Assembly: GCF_040807025.1 (NCBI RefSeq) | Contig: NC_090951.1 | Span: forward strand, 18,758,573 to 18,822,572 | Reading direction: 5' to 3' | DNA: 64,000 nt | Source: Struthio camelus | Taxonomy: Eukaryota; Chordata; Aves; Struthioniformes; Struthionidae | Part shown: positions 37,220-48,700 of the stretch, in pieces | Numbering within the stretch: the first letter of the stretch is position 1 | Layout of the letters: each line of letters starts with the position of its first letter | Position numbers and translations under genes: made by a program | Notes under the pieces: model-generated | Told to the model about the DNA's origin: nothing | The model's input: only the letters and a program-made list of their open reading frames with translations | Databases searched by the model: none

Positions 37220-38290
37220 CTCTGAGGGGCCTGTCACGAGGTGGCACGCCAGGACTGAACTTCCAGTTCACGTGCCTCGTCACGTGTACCCAGGCCTGAT
37301 TTCCACAGCGATGGACGGTAAGAGCTGCGGTGCTTCAGGCTGAGGAGAGCGATGCTGGAAGCACAGCCACGCGAGCCATGAAGTTCCGTTGCATCCTTTC
37401 TCTTCCCTGGATCCAGGCTAACCTATACCTGGCAGACTTGTTTCTCTTATAACCCTGATAACTGCACCCCGAAGGTAACAAAGCTGCAGATGTTTAGGGA
37501 AACTTTCTTATTCCTAACGTAAAAGCTTCAAGAAAACTGACTCAGTACGAAAACAGGCAAATGAGCAAACACAAAACCAAAAACCATGTCATTCTTTTCA
37601 CATTTAGCACCCAGGAAAACTGAAGGCTTTGTCCGGACCACAGCCCAGACTGCCAGCTCGGCCTGCTGTCCCCGCCGGTGCCCCTCGCGGGAGCAGCTGT
37701 GGCCCTCGCTCTCCTTTGCCACCTGGAACCAGCCCCGGCTGCAAGCGCTGAGGCGAAGCTCGCTTGGGAAGCTCGCTTCTTAAATGACACAAGATTCCCT
37801 TATTACGTTTCGCTTTTGTTTACTGCTCCCTTCTTTCACTCCTTCATTTCTTCCTGCTACTGCTTCTCCCTCCTCCTCTCACGGGATATCTCCAGTGTCG
37901 CTTCTCTTGCCTCAGGCCCACCTCATTCCTCCACTTCCTCCCTCCCATGCAGCGATCCGATCCACAGAAGCAGCCCACGCTCCTATTACCTCAGGCATTC
38001 AAAGTTACCATGTCCCTTCCAGCCACTTCACTTACTCTAGCTACGCTCAGCTATTAATCCTCTCACAGGTCCTACCTGAACTTTCTTCTTCACTTATCTG
38101 TTGCCCCAGCCGCCATGCTGCTTCTCGGTGCCTCCTGAGCGGGGCTGGCGAGAGCAGGCCGAGGCGGTCGGACAACGCGGGCAGGAGCCAGGTTGCCTCT
38201 GCTCAAGGCAGGCTGGAATTACATGGCTTTTCCTCACACGGAGAGGAGGAAAGCTCCAGGCCCAAGCTGAACCTGGAGAGGTTATGAAGG
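37220..38290. promoter_or_regulatory. GC/CpG-rich island-like region, no assigned gene
   Basis: The densest CpG stretch in the left 45 kb. CpG-rich blocks at about 37220-37390, 37640-37780 and 38100-38250 are separated by pyrimidine-rich sequence. It contains two CACGTG E-boxes, at 37269-37274 and 37281-37286; the second is TCACGTG. An 11-bp direct repeat, GAAGCTCGCTT, occurs at 37755-37765 and 37768-37778. Several overlapping open frames exist in all directions, including one of 167 codons at 37784-38287 that is rich in Ser, Pro and Leu, as expected from C/T-rich DNA. It could be an orphan CpG island or a promoter of a non-coding RNA; I cannot link it to a gene. Confidence 0.42.
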
Positions 38291-38299
38291 ATAACCACA

Positions 38300-41240
38300 C
38301 TGATGTGTGGAATTAGCTTAAACACAACAGAACACTAGCAAACAGTTAAGTCTCTTCTCTCATTAATTGTAAAACTTTGTTTCATCACACAGAAGGTACA
38401 AAGACACAAGGGAAGCTTCCATGAAATGCCTAACTCATTTCATCTCTCCTTTGAGCAAAAGCCTCTATTTCACCAATATCCCAAATGCCAGTATTTCAAG
38501 GATGGTTTCTGTTAGGAGGAAAAGAAAGGAAACTTTCTGGGGAACATACCTGAGGCACTCCTCTTTGGTTACAGAGAACAGCTCTCAAGTCTGTTTGGAG
38601 TGCCACAGAAAACGAATTATATCAGACAGTATCCATCACTACAATATGGAAGTATCCAAATCTGTTGCCCTCTTGCCTATTAATTAATTGTATATCCCAA
38701 ATAGCTTGATCTATTTGCTCTAGGTCCTTCTGCCCTTTAGTTTTTTCTGTCTCTCTTTGGGCAACTTGCCAAAGAATCCCTAACACCTGCAGATGCAAGT
38801 GGAGAACACAACTGCCACACAAGTTGGCCGAGGATGAAAAACAGCACGTAGCTCATTGCCTCGAGCAGTAGCGTCTTCTGTTTCCACAACATACAACGAT
38901 TTCACTGCTCTTTCTATTTGGCTGAGAATGGGTGCTTACCATAGCCATTGCTTTTAACCAGTTCTGTGACTGTGGGAATATCAAAGACCCACTTGATGTT
39001 TGCCATTAACACCTTAGTGTACAATGTACAGTTTCCATTTAAGAGCACTTATTTAATCTAATCTGAGGATGAGCCTAAATCCACAGTATTCTGAAGGATA
39101 TACAGCCAGTGATTGATTGACTATTGCATCCTTTCCACCTAAGGCCAGGTGGGCTGTTATGGAAACTTCTAGCTAGAACAGGAGATACTATTCATTATAA
39201 GAATAAATCAAAAGAATGCCTAAAACTTACTGCAGTTATTTTATCAAGCTAGCAGGACATCCAGCTCACCATTCTACTTACCAATACCTCTTATATCCCA
39301 TGTAAGTATGGGCATTTATTAAATTTTTTCTTTTTAAATTAACATACAATTCTGGAGTAGGGATCAATGAGCAGGCATATCACTTAGTGCTGAGAAGTGT
39401 TGTAAAGTTATGCAACAAGACAGCATGTTCCTGCAAAGAAGTCTTTCTTGTTCCTGAAAAAACACACAATCGAGCCATAGTTTCACAAAATTTACAGTCA
39501 TCCAAATACAATAATTAAGGTCATGAGCCTCACAGGATGTGGACCTCCCACTTACTGAAGTGCAAGTCAAACACAAAAAAATTTTTGATTTATAGAATCC
39601 AAGGAATTTTCATCAAATTTTCGCAAAGTCTTTCTACATGCTGACTTTAAGAATAAAGTTCACTTTTAGCAGAAAAGTCTTCCTTCCACTTACCCGCTGC
39701 AATGAGACTGTCGCCACACAACGAAGAAAATGCAGAAACAGCACATTCAGCACTCTACAAAATTCAGTCAGCTTCTGCGCTCTCCCTGAACAGGTCAACT
39801 CAAAGAAAGGATACTGAGAAGAGACTTAACAAAAGAGCAGAAATCACTGCTTTCCTCAACATGAGTGATGCTGTAGGATCTGTCAATAGTCATACAGGAG
39901 CAGGCCCCCAACCTACTTGTCTGAGATAACGAGTGCAAATGTAATCCTTTATTACTCTTCAACTGCTCTAGAAAGCTCTGTTACTAAAAGCTTTGTGTAG
40001 ATAAGTGTAAATTCCATTCAAAAATAAACTACTGCTTATTATGCTATCTTGTTTAATTTAAATATAGTTAGGCCACAGAAAGAGAATGGATATTCTTGCT
40101 CAGGTAATATCTACTATATACTGATACACAGACATGATCAATATGGCTTTATAAGTTGTTACATTTTTGTTTATTTTATCCAGCGGGTAAATTACACATA
40201 TTACACAACCGACATTACCAAGCTATCACAAGCTGTTTCCAAATGGGTCTCGTTTTGGTATGCCAATATAATTGACAATAACAGAGGAATGAAGGTTAAG
40301 GAATGTTTTTAAAACATAGAAAGATTTTCTGTATGCTCTCTTTTTAAGTAAGTTTACTGTTTTATTTACTATTCATGTACTATGTGTTTGGAGTGAGATG
40401 ACGGGTGGTGCTTCCTCACTTCATCTCTTTGGGAAAATTACCCTGTATACAGTAATCCATTTTAAGTTATTCTTTATCACTGAGGCCAAGGGCTGCCAGC
40501 TATATCAGCTATTTACACCTAGGAACACGTAGTCAGAATGGAAAAACGTAGCCTTCATGCAAAATAAATTTTCACTTTATTGATTTTTTTTGTATTAGAA
40601 GGACCACATTTTTCCAAGTTTTTCAAAGAAAATTCACTTAAGCTTTAGTGCATAAGGAAATAATTTTGCATTCAACAAGAATACCATTTTGTCTAAATAG
40701 AAAATAGATTATTTTCCAAATCCACATAAATGTTAAACAGATCACTGTTAGATCATGTGCAAGACTTGTCTTGCATTGTTGCAGCTATTGAGGTTGGATT
40801 ACAAGAGTAATACGTATTCTGCTAGAGGGAGACCGGTTTGGGCAGAGGTTGCACAGCTTGTTTCTCACAGCTCAGGGAACACATTTCTTCACAAGTCTAA
40901 ACTTCATGTGTAAAGAGCTAGTGAAAGAAGGACAGGAAGAGTAAAATTTCAATGTGAGCCTGGTTTTGTTTGATTAATCTGATTCTTTTCTTACTCTTAA
41001 ATGGCTGAAACAAATTAAGTACTAACAGCACAAAACAAGATCATGTTTATACCATCCACGTTTCTCAAAAAAACACTAGTAAGGTGACTGGATGGTGTAT
41101 TAAATGCAGAAACAGTTTTTCACATGCTTAGTTCTAAATTTGGTTTAAATAACAAATGAAAAGAAAATTGCTTGAAAACTTTCCATGAAACTTCCTTGGT
41201 TTGAAGTAAGGTATAGAAATGTATCTCCCTTTTTCCCCAT
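38300..41240. other. Intergenic; nothing recognised
   Basis: No coding, RNA or repeat signal that I can support. Open frames are at most 88 codons and lack family features. Confidence 0.45.
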
Positions 41241-41422
41241 GAGGACAGTCAAGCATCGGAACACGTGGCTAAGAGAAGCCGTACAATTTCTGTCCTTGGA
41301 GTTTTTCAAGAGCAATAAAGCCCAAAGCAACCTGGTCTAACCCTATAGCTGACCCTGTTTGAGCAGAAGGTTGGACTAGAGACTTCCTGAGGTCCATTCC
41401 AACCTGAATTATCCTATCCTAA
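41241..41422 (+). mobile_element. CR1 LINE, 5'-truncated 3' end
   Basis: About 180 bp closely resembling the 3' end of avian CR1: GAGGACAGTCAAGCATCGGAAC, the CCTTGGAG-TTTTCAAGA block, AACCTGGTCT, GACCCTGTTTGAGCAG, GGTTGGACTAGAGAC, CCTGAGGTCCATTCCAACCT and a GAATTATCCTATCCTA end (blocks quoted with gaps). CR1 inserts are almost always 5' truncated and end in a short octamer-like repeat rather than poly(A); this copy ends that way. It is the clearest indication that the window is avian. Divergence looks moderate. Confidence 0.88.
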
Positions 41423-42829
41423 TGTAACATCATGCTAAAACATAGTAGTACTATTACAGTTAAGCGCCTACAAGCATTTCCATTATTTGAAAGTTCATAT
41501 TGGTTTATCTTCTTAGATGGAATATCCACAATTGGTATCCGATAATTTACAAGCAGCTTTGTTTTGAAATTAAAATATGCTAGGACTAAGTTAGGGCTTG
41601 ATCCCACAAAGTGCTGGGTGCGCAAAGACTGAGTCAGCAATCTCAGAAGTATGCAATTTTGAAACTTATCAATACATATTCTTCTAAAGCCCACAGCTAC
41701 AAGATTTAGATGGAGTTCGGTGTTTAAGAACTACAACTCAGGTCTCTATGATTTGTGACTATCTCGGTCTTGTCCTAAGTGGTAAGACTATATATACTAT
41801 AACAAGAAATAAACTACGGGTCCAATTCTTCCACTGAGTAATTATTCTGATGAAATCAAGTTTTTCAAAATTTACCTCATCACACTATAAGGATGCAAAC
41901 AGATTAAAATGTCAGCAGTACCAAAAAGAAACCATCAAAAAAAAAACAGAGCAATACCTTTAGCATACTATGTCAAAAGCAAATTTTTTTTTAACATAGA
42001 TGTACATAAGCTAGCAACCTGAACTTGTATTCTGCAATTAATTCCATACAGGCTTAAACATACAATAAAGCATGCTGTACAATTATAAAACTAAATCTAA
42101 ATTTATTTCTCCTTCTAATACAAAATAAAAAAACAAAATTTAACAGCTGATACTTAGTGCCGATACCTCTTGTGACCTCTTGGACTATGGCAATGTCTTG
42201 TTATGTCTTGAAGTAACAAAAAGCACTTTAAAACAATATATATTAATATAAATATTGATCTTCAGTTGCAGAAGTTCTATCAGAAACAAGTTAGTATGTT
42301 CATTTTTTCTTTCATGTTATATCTATTATTATAAGCAAAGTATATAATGTGATAAGCTGAGACTTACTGTACAGCAAAATTGACTGAGTTCACATAGATG
42401 TTGCCTTGATTCATGATGTATTTGTTCTTTGGACTTCCATCCCTAGCTTATGGGTTATAACAGGTTAATAGCAACACACAAAAAACAGAACTTTGAGATT
42501 AACTTAAGTTTACTTCCTGATTAACATACCTAGGACACCTGGAGAACAGCAGCTATTCTATTGCATAAGAAGATAAAACAGCAAAGCTGTAAGCTGTAAC
42601 AATTAATAGCAGATGATATAAATGACTAGACAATTAACAGAAAAGACATCAGCTGATCACCTAAATTTACCCTATTCATCTCATCCAGTCCTGTTACATT
42701 TTACAACCAGGTTACACCTTAGAAAAATTTCATCAATGGTACAAAAATTATTTTTAAAGTATTGACTATTTGTTAATATATTTTAACAAAGTAATATTTA
42801 AAAATAGGTAGTACCGGCATTAACAAAGC

Positions 42830-42847
42830 TTTTTTTTTTTTTTTTTT
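42830..42847. repeat. Poly(T) tract
   Basis: A run of 18 T with no recognisable retroelement adjacent. It lies downstream of the RPGRIP1L 3' end. Confidence 0.9.
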
Positions 42848-43544
42848 AAATGCAAAAAGGAATGCGTTTACTATCATATTGGACAAAAGAAAAAAGGATA
42901 CTTTTTGGCTCAAGCTAAATAGTACAGATGTACATTTTCTTCAAACTATTCACTGCTAAAATCTGGACAAAATAGTACTAGCATTACATTTTCTACTTTC
43001 CCTGCACAGTGCAGAATTTGGATACAAGATTTAAGAGCATGTTGGAAATACAGACTACTTAATGTAAGAACAAAACTTTCTAGTGTGTTCATATGTTTAT
43101 GTTGCATAAGATAATACAAGCCATCTGCTGAAAAGTCCTCACTGAATATTATGTGTGTCTCAGTAATAAACATGAATTGAAATCAAGATTTATTTTTTTA
43201 AATCAAAAACTGGAAAATAGAGAGTCTCACAAAGAAATATGTTTAGGAACCTGAGGCAAATTATACATGTTAATGTTGGAGTCACTGAGAACAGTTAACA
43301 CAATGTAACCAAATGTCAACTGGAATATTTTGCAGTAACTAACCAAAGAGGTCTGTGTTTAATGAGTATATGAATGCTTGGTTTCTAAGTTTTCAACTTC
43401 AGATGGCGAAGATTAAGTGCTAAGAGTGTTACTGTAAATGTTTAAGTGAGATGAACATCACTGATTTTCTAATTTTGCCACATGGTTTATTTCACAAGAA
43501 AACAAGCACCAGTTACATAGCTTTCCTGCAAGTCGGTAAACAGT

Positions 43545-43582
43545 CACCAAAAAAAACAAAAAAAAAAACCAAAAAAACCCCA
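43545..43582. repeat. A-rich (A)nC simple repeat
   Basis: Runs of A interrupted by C/CC (pattern ACCA8CA11CCA7CCCC). Low-complexity sequence with no gene content. Confidence 0.8.
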
Positions 43583-45239
43583 GTATAATTCGCTTCTTTG
43601 TTTATATGCAGGATATTTAGTTTGGTTTGCAAAGCATTAGAAGAATAATACGAACCTCCTGGTAGATTACCACAACTAAATTTCTAAAAAGCCACTCAGT
43701 TAATCTCAGTGTTGAATCTAGCTGTTTCAAATTACTGTAATGTATAATAACAGTCTTAATGACAATATAGGTGCACAGAGCCAAAAAAAGCTAGAAGTAG
43801 TGGCCAAAACGATGAACTGAGAGCCAGCCCAAATGACAACAAACATATGGCCATTAACTTAAGAGTGGAGGGGTTTAGGAATGCAGCTGTCTGTGGTCTC
43901 CTGAAAGATCCAGAGGAATGAAATGCTGCGAGGATTGGCAAAGTCTGGATGAGAAGTACTACTCCTGAAGATGGTAGGTCCTAAAATGGAGTCAACCATC
44001 AGCTCATGGTGGAATTTAGAGATTTCTGTGGTCAGAATATATTCATTCCATTGGCCTCATAATGTACATCAACAAATTAATATTGTATGGATGTCATTTC
44101 AAAGCCTACTGAAGACGAAGAGCCATTATTGAAGCCATTAGAGCACAGATGGTTCAAACTATATGCAGATATTCATACTTGCATTTCTGCATTATAACTG
44201 TTTTTTTTTCCTGTTGAACTGTAATGAATTGTCTCATAATCTATTCCATCTTCTTGCCATTAGCAGGCTTTGAATGTTCACAAATAGGAGCAAAGAACTC
44301 ATTTTCCAGAGCTTTAATCACACAAAGAGGGAATGCCTAATTCTCTAAATGAAATGGTCTGTGATCACTGAAGCAGAGATTTAATATATCACGGCAAATT
44401 AGGTAGATTTTAATAAATTACTTATCTCTCTGAATACTTTACATATGCTTATGAAGAAACATAGCCTGTTTGCAAACAGTGGAAATTCACAGCCTATAAA
44501 ATCCTTTGAAGAAAATGACAAATAAAAAAGTAAATTAAAAAATGAAATGTATTATATCCTCGTTCTCCAGAGACAATCCTTTTGCAGCATTGATTCACAG
44601 CTCCATTAAAAATATCAATTAAATCCTTCATTGAGATTGGTTAAAAGCTAGAAAATTAACTTTCCAAGCTGCTTTCTAGACACTGGTCATTCAGATACAA
44701 CAAATCATTGTAGATGTATATGATGCAAGTTCTAAAAGTGACAAAAAGCCAAATGAAAACACAGTTGCCTGTCCCTACAGCTAAACTAGGTGAAGCAAAA
44801 TCTGATATTTTATGGCTTCTTTCTGTGCTTTGACAGATGTTGGCTGAAAGTAAATCTTTTACAGTATACAAAAATGATTATGCCTGCCCTCCCCCTACTT
44901 CAAATCCTGATAATCATAAACAGCTGATTATAATGTTAGCAGAAGGGCAAAAGTTACTTTAAAAAGGGTTGCAGTAATTTAATAAGTCCTGCAACTAGCC
45001 TCATTCTTTATATTTAATTGATAGGAACTGCATGCATCAAAGAAAACACATACCGAGATTTAATGTGCATAAAATGGATATTAGCATTTTAAAGAGGCAG
45101 ATTAACACATTAATCCAAGTAATTTTCATATATTGCTTTTAATAAAATCTTCACAGTATAAAATTCTTAATGAGGCTAATCACAGGCATTCCATTTAGTG
45201 GGGTGATTAGGGATAACATAAAAGTATTTTTAATCAGTT

Positions 45240-45600
45240 TTCTAAGGCTTATGTTTTTTTTATTAAAAATTAAAAATTTGACTTGCATTTTTATTACTGT
45301 TTTATGTAGGGAGAAATGTTGAAAATGCAAATACATCTCATCATTCAATCATGTAGGTATTAATTATTTACAAGACGTTGTCCATTGTGGAGAGATTCTT
45401 AGCCTTAGGGGGGAAATATAAAAACAAACAGACTGAAAAGTATACAAAACTTTACAACTGCAAATCAAGCGTCCTTTTCATATTAATTATACATTAAATA
45501 CAGTGTAAGAATTACAAAGATCTCATCTTTGTAGAGCTATCAAGCATGCATTTACACTGGGAGAAAGAGCTTCTGTAGGCAGACTTCCCTTTCATGCCTC
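45240..45600 (-). other. Probable RPGRIP1L 3' untranslated region
   Basis: Sequence directly downstream of the stop codon on the minus strand, AT-rich and without an open frame of note. The left boundary is inferred from two AATAAA hexamers about 30 nt apart. Longer isoforms could run further left. The boundary is an estimate and no transcript evidence is available here. Confidence 0.5.
45259..45295 (-). promoter_or_regulatory. Candidate polyadenylation signals of RPGRIP1L
   Basis: Two minus-strand AATAAA hexamers, at 45295-45290 and 45264-45259, are the first canonical signals after the stop codon (about 310 and 340 nt downstream). The lower one continues into a short A-run, and U/GU-containing sequence follows it. 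Either could direct cleavage around 45240-45275. Which one is used cannot be read from the sequence. Confidence 0.45.
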
Positions 45601-45704
45601 CTAGTCATCTCTGCATTCCTCATAGATCGAACGCAGCGCGTGGAGGGCCTCCACTGTTACTTTGAGCTTTCCAATTACCGCACTATCATCTTGTGAATCA
45701 AAAA
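45601..45704 (-). CDS. RPGRIP1L: RPGRIP1L last coding exon with stop codon
   Basis: Terminal coding exon. The acceptor is GTTTCCTTTCTAG. It encodes the completed Val, then [20 protein letters not shown] and [13 protein letters not shown], ending in TAG at 45603-45601. [13 protein letters not shown] is the last beta strand and helix of the RID domain. The stop falls three codons earlier than the end I remember for mammalian RPGRIP1L (DDLEA). The two codons after TAG read GAG GCA followed by TGA (45600-45592), which looks like the remnant of the older Leu-Glu-Ala end. The exon is GC-richer than its surroundings. Confidence 0.93.
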
Positions 45705-48700
45705 CTAGAAAGGAAACATCAGAAAACAGTATTAGTAGTTTCATTTAGGCTTTGGGTTTTGTTCTGATAATTTTGTTTAGCATTTGGGCAGATTAAGAGG
45801 GACCTATATAGGCTTAAAGAAGTAAAAAATATTCCAGTTCTAGTATTCAGACCTATACGGTCTTGAGAAAACTCATTTCTTATAACAAGGAGCTGGTGCT
45901 CAACCTATCAGAAACTGAGCACTCTAAGAACTAGAAAGTACATAAATGAAAGTATTTGTGTTGGAATTAACTTTGAAATAAAGAGAATTGTGTGTATGAT
46001 AATTTCCTAAATTGATTACTCATTTTTCATAATAAATATATTGAGATTTCAGAATAGAAACTCCAGTAAAGATATGTATGCATGCTTATTAACTCTTTTA
46101 AGTAAAAAAACGCACCAATGAACCTCTTTTCTACACTGCGTGTGTGCCTGAGCCTAATCAGCCTAAATAGGTATTAGTTTTTAAACGGCAAATTGTTGTT
46201 CCATTTGGTGCAGTGCAAAATTATTTTAATTCCATTCAATTCCATTCCTTCCCAGTCCTATACAAAAAGCAATGAGGCTGCTTAACTTGACTCTAAAAGG
46301 AATTTGTTTAAATAAAAACAAATAGTCTTGACAGCCCATCTCCTCAAAGCAAACTAGACAGCAGACAAATGGCAAGGTTGTATAGAGTGTTTACTACATG
46401 AACTGGGATAACTGCTCTGGGAAGATGCAATTATACTGCGTACTACCAACTTATAGGCTGCTGGAACAGCTCAGAAGAGGTTTGCAGAAGGGAAAGCGTA
46501 GGATAAGCTTTCCATCACTTATTAGAGGACAGACTCGATTCTATTCTGTGCTCTTAAAACATTTCATGTTACCTCGGGCAAATCACTCAATGAACTGTCA
46601 ACTTAAAGTGCAGACTGCAGGGGACATTGTTCCTTTGCCTTGAGAACGATAACTGTAATTGATAATATCAGAAGGTAACATTAATTCTATTTTCTCAGTT
46701 TTAACGTTGGAATTTTGATTGGTCTCTCTACATACTCTTTTTCCTCCAGCCTCTTGCTTAGTCATTTACTTAACTGGTTCTAATTTCATGTGGGTGACTT
46801 TCACACAGCGAACAATGAAAGGAACAAGATAGGAAAAAGATACATTCGCAGTCCTCAAAAAGAACAGAAGTAGTTTAATATATCCAATTTTCAAGAATGA
46901 TTAGATCTTTATGTGATAGCATCCCATCCTAAGTTATCTGTGTCTAAGTTTATTCACCTACCCTAAAACCAATATCCATCTCAAAGAGTACAATATTATG
47001 TAGGAATGCTATTTGTGTCATTACATTTAATGGAAATCTGGGCATAAACATCCAGCTCTTGGGAAAAGATCTTTTACAATGACTTTGTCTAAGAAAATAT
47101 ATTGACATATTCTCCTCTTGCCATGATGTGACATATATTAATGTACAACCAATTTTGATTATTTGAAAGTTCTAAATTTCCAGAAAATATGGTTATGGAT
47201 GCAATAAAAAAAATAAACCTAAACAGTATAATGAAAAACAAATACCAATATATACAAATCACCTGACAATTGTCTTGTGTACGTACTCCCTCTTTGGCAA
47301 AAAAATTACCCTAAATCCAGCTGAAAAAGAGATATTGTATAATAAGATATTTTAAACCACCATTTATTAATACTGATGTTAACTGATGGCCAAAAATCTC
47401 TGTGTTTTAATAATCAAATGACACTAGAAATCTCCCTCCTTGAATAAACCATGATTACAGTGTAGGGAAGAAAGTCAATAAAGCTTTTTTTAAAAAAAAA
47501 AAAAAAAAAACCAAAAGAAAAAACCACAGTCCTCTACACAACTTTGTAAGCTTTAGCAGCTTCTTACAGAGGAACAGAATTAGTATCTGTGGGGAAGGGG
47601 GAAATGGGGATAGTAATAAGAAAGGTATTTCTATCTAGTACTATCACTTTCATAGAAATAATGTATATCAAGTAGAGAAAGTAAATGCCTTAGGATAAAG
47701 GGAAAAATGCTCCTCCACAACAGTGAAGTAAATAGCCAACATTACATAATAATGATTTCCTTTTGATAGGAAAAAAACTAATACTAAGCACGACACTCCT
47801 TCCTGTCATAATAATAATCTCAGATGATGATTAAGAGTTTTAAGAGTTTTGTGGAAAGTGACTTTCAATGGTAAAAGATCATATTTATATCACTGATCAA
47901 TCGTATCAAAGCAGAGTGAGGTTATGACAAAAGAGCCATAAAATCCAGAACAAAAACAATTTTCCAGTGAGACACTATGAAATACCTGTTTGGAGGAGAT
48001 GTGCTTTCAGTATGTGCTTTCATGTAACTACTCAGAGATAAACTATTGGTAGAGAAAAGATTAAGTGGTTCAGCCACAGAACTGCATCAAATCTGGATAT
48101 TATTTTTCCAGGGTATGGAAATTTGATTCTTCTTATAATTTTCCTTATCGCATTCCTCGAACTTTGATGCATACTTTTAGTATTTTAGCTACAGCATGGA
48201 TGCAAATCATGCATGATAATGGAAATGGATAAGAAAGCCTATTTCTGTCCCTCACTATTCAGCTCTCCATCACTTGAGGTATGGTAACTAGACACAACTG
48301 CAGAAGCAGCAAAGTCGCATTAACTTGGTTCTCTACCAGGGCCAAGTAAAAGTCTTGCCATCATGAAGAATACCTTGCAAACATGACTGCGCTGCTGCTA
48401 CTAATCAAGCTGGCTCATTACCTTTGCAGGAGAGTAACTGCACTGTAACAGATACGCTCTCAGCCTCTCCTTTAATTAGTTTTACTGCAGTGGGGAAAGA
48501 GGATGGACAGAACAGGTAAAGGGGGAAAATGCACTTTTGATAACTGCACCGCACTGATAAATCCACTAACTGCACTGATAAATGCACTGTTGACATTGTC
48601 CCTGTTATCTTGGGGAACAGGAAAGACTAAGCAGGGAAAATATTTTTCTTTACTGCCTATGAGAGAACCAAGTAGCCTTCTCTAGCCTTCTTTACAGCTA

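Larger units (their letters stand above)
41423..45239. other. Downstream flank of RPGRIP1L; nothing firm
   Basis: Mostly AT-rich single-copy sequence with homopolymer tracts. The stretch around 44880-45130 has homeodomain-type motifs (GCTGATTATAATG, TTTAATTGATAGG, GCAGATTAACACATTAATCC) and might be a conserved element, but the evidence is weak. Confidence 0.35.

Noticed and set aside
37784-38287. Longest open frame in the window (167 codons, plus strand)
   Set aside because: It runs through C/T-rich and GC-rich DNA where stops are rare, the composition is Ser/Pro/Leu-biased, and overlapping frames are open on both strands. No domain or splice logic supports it.
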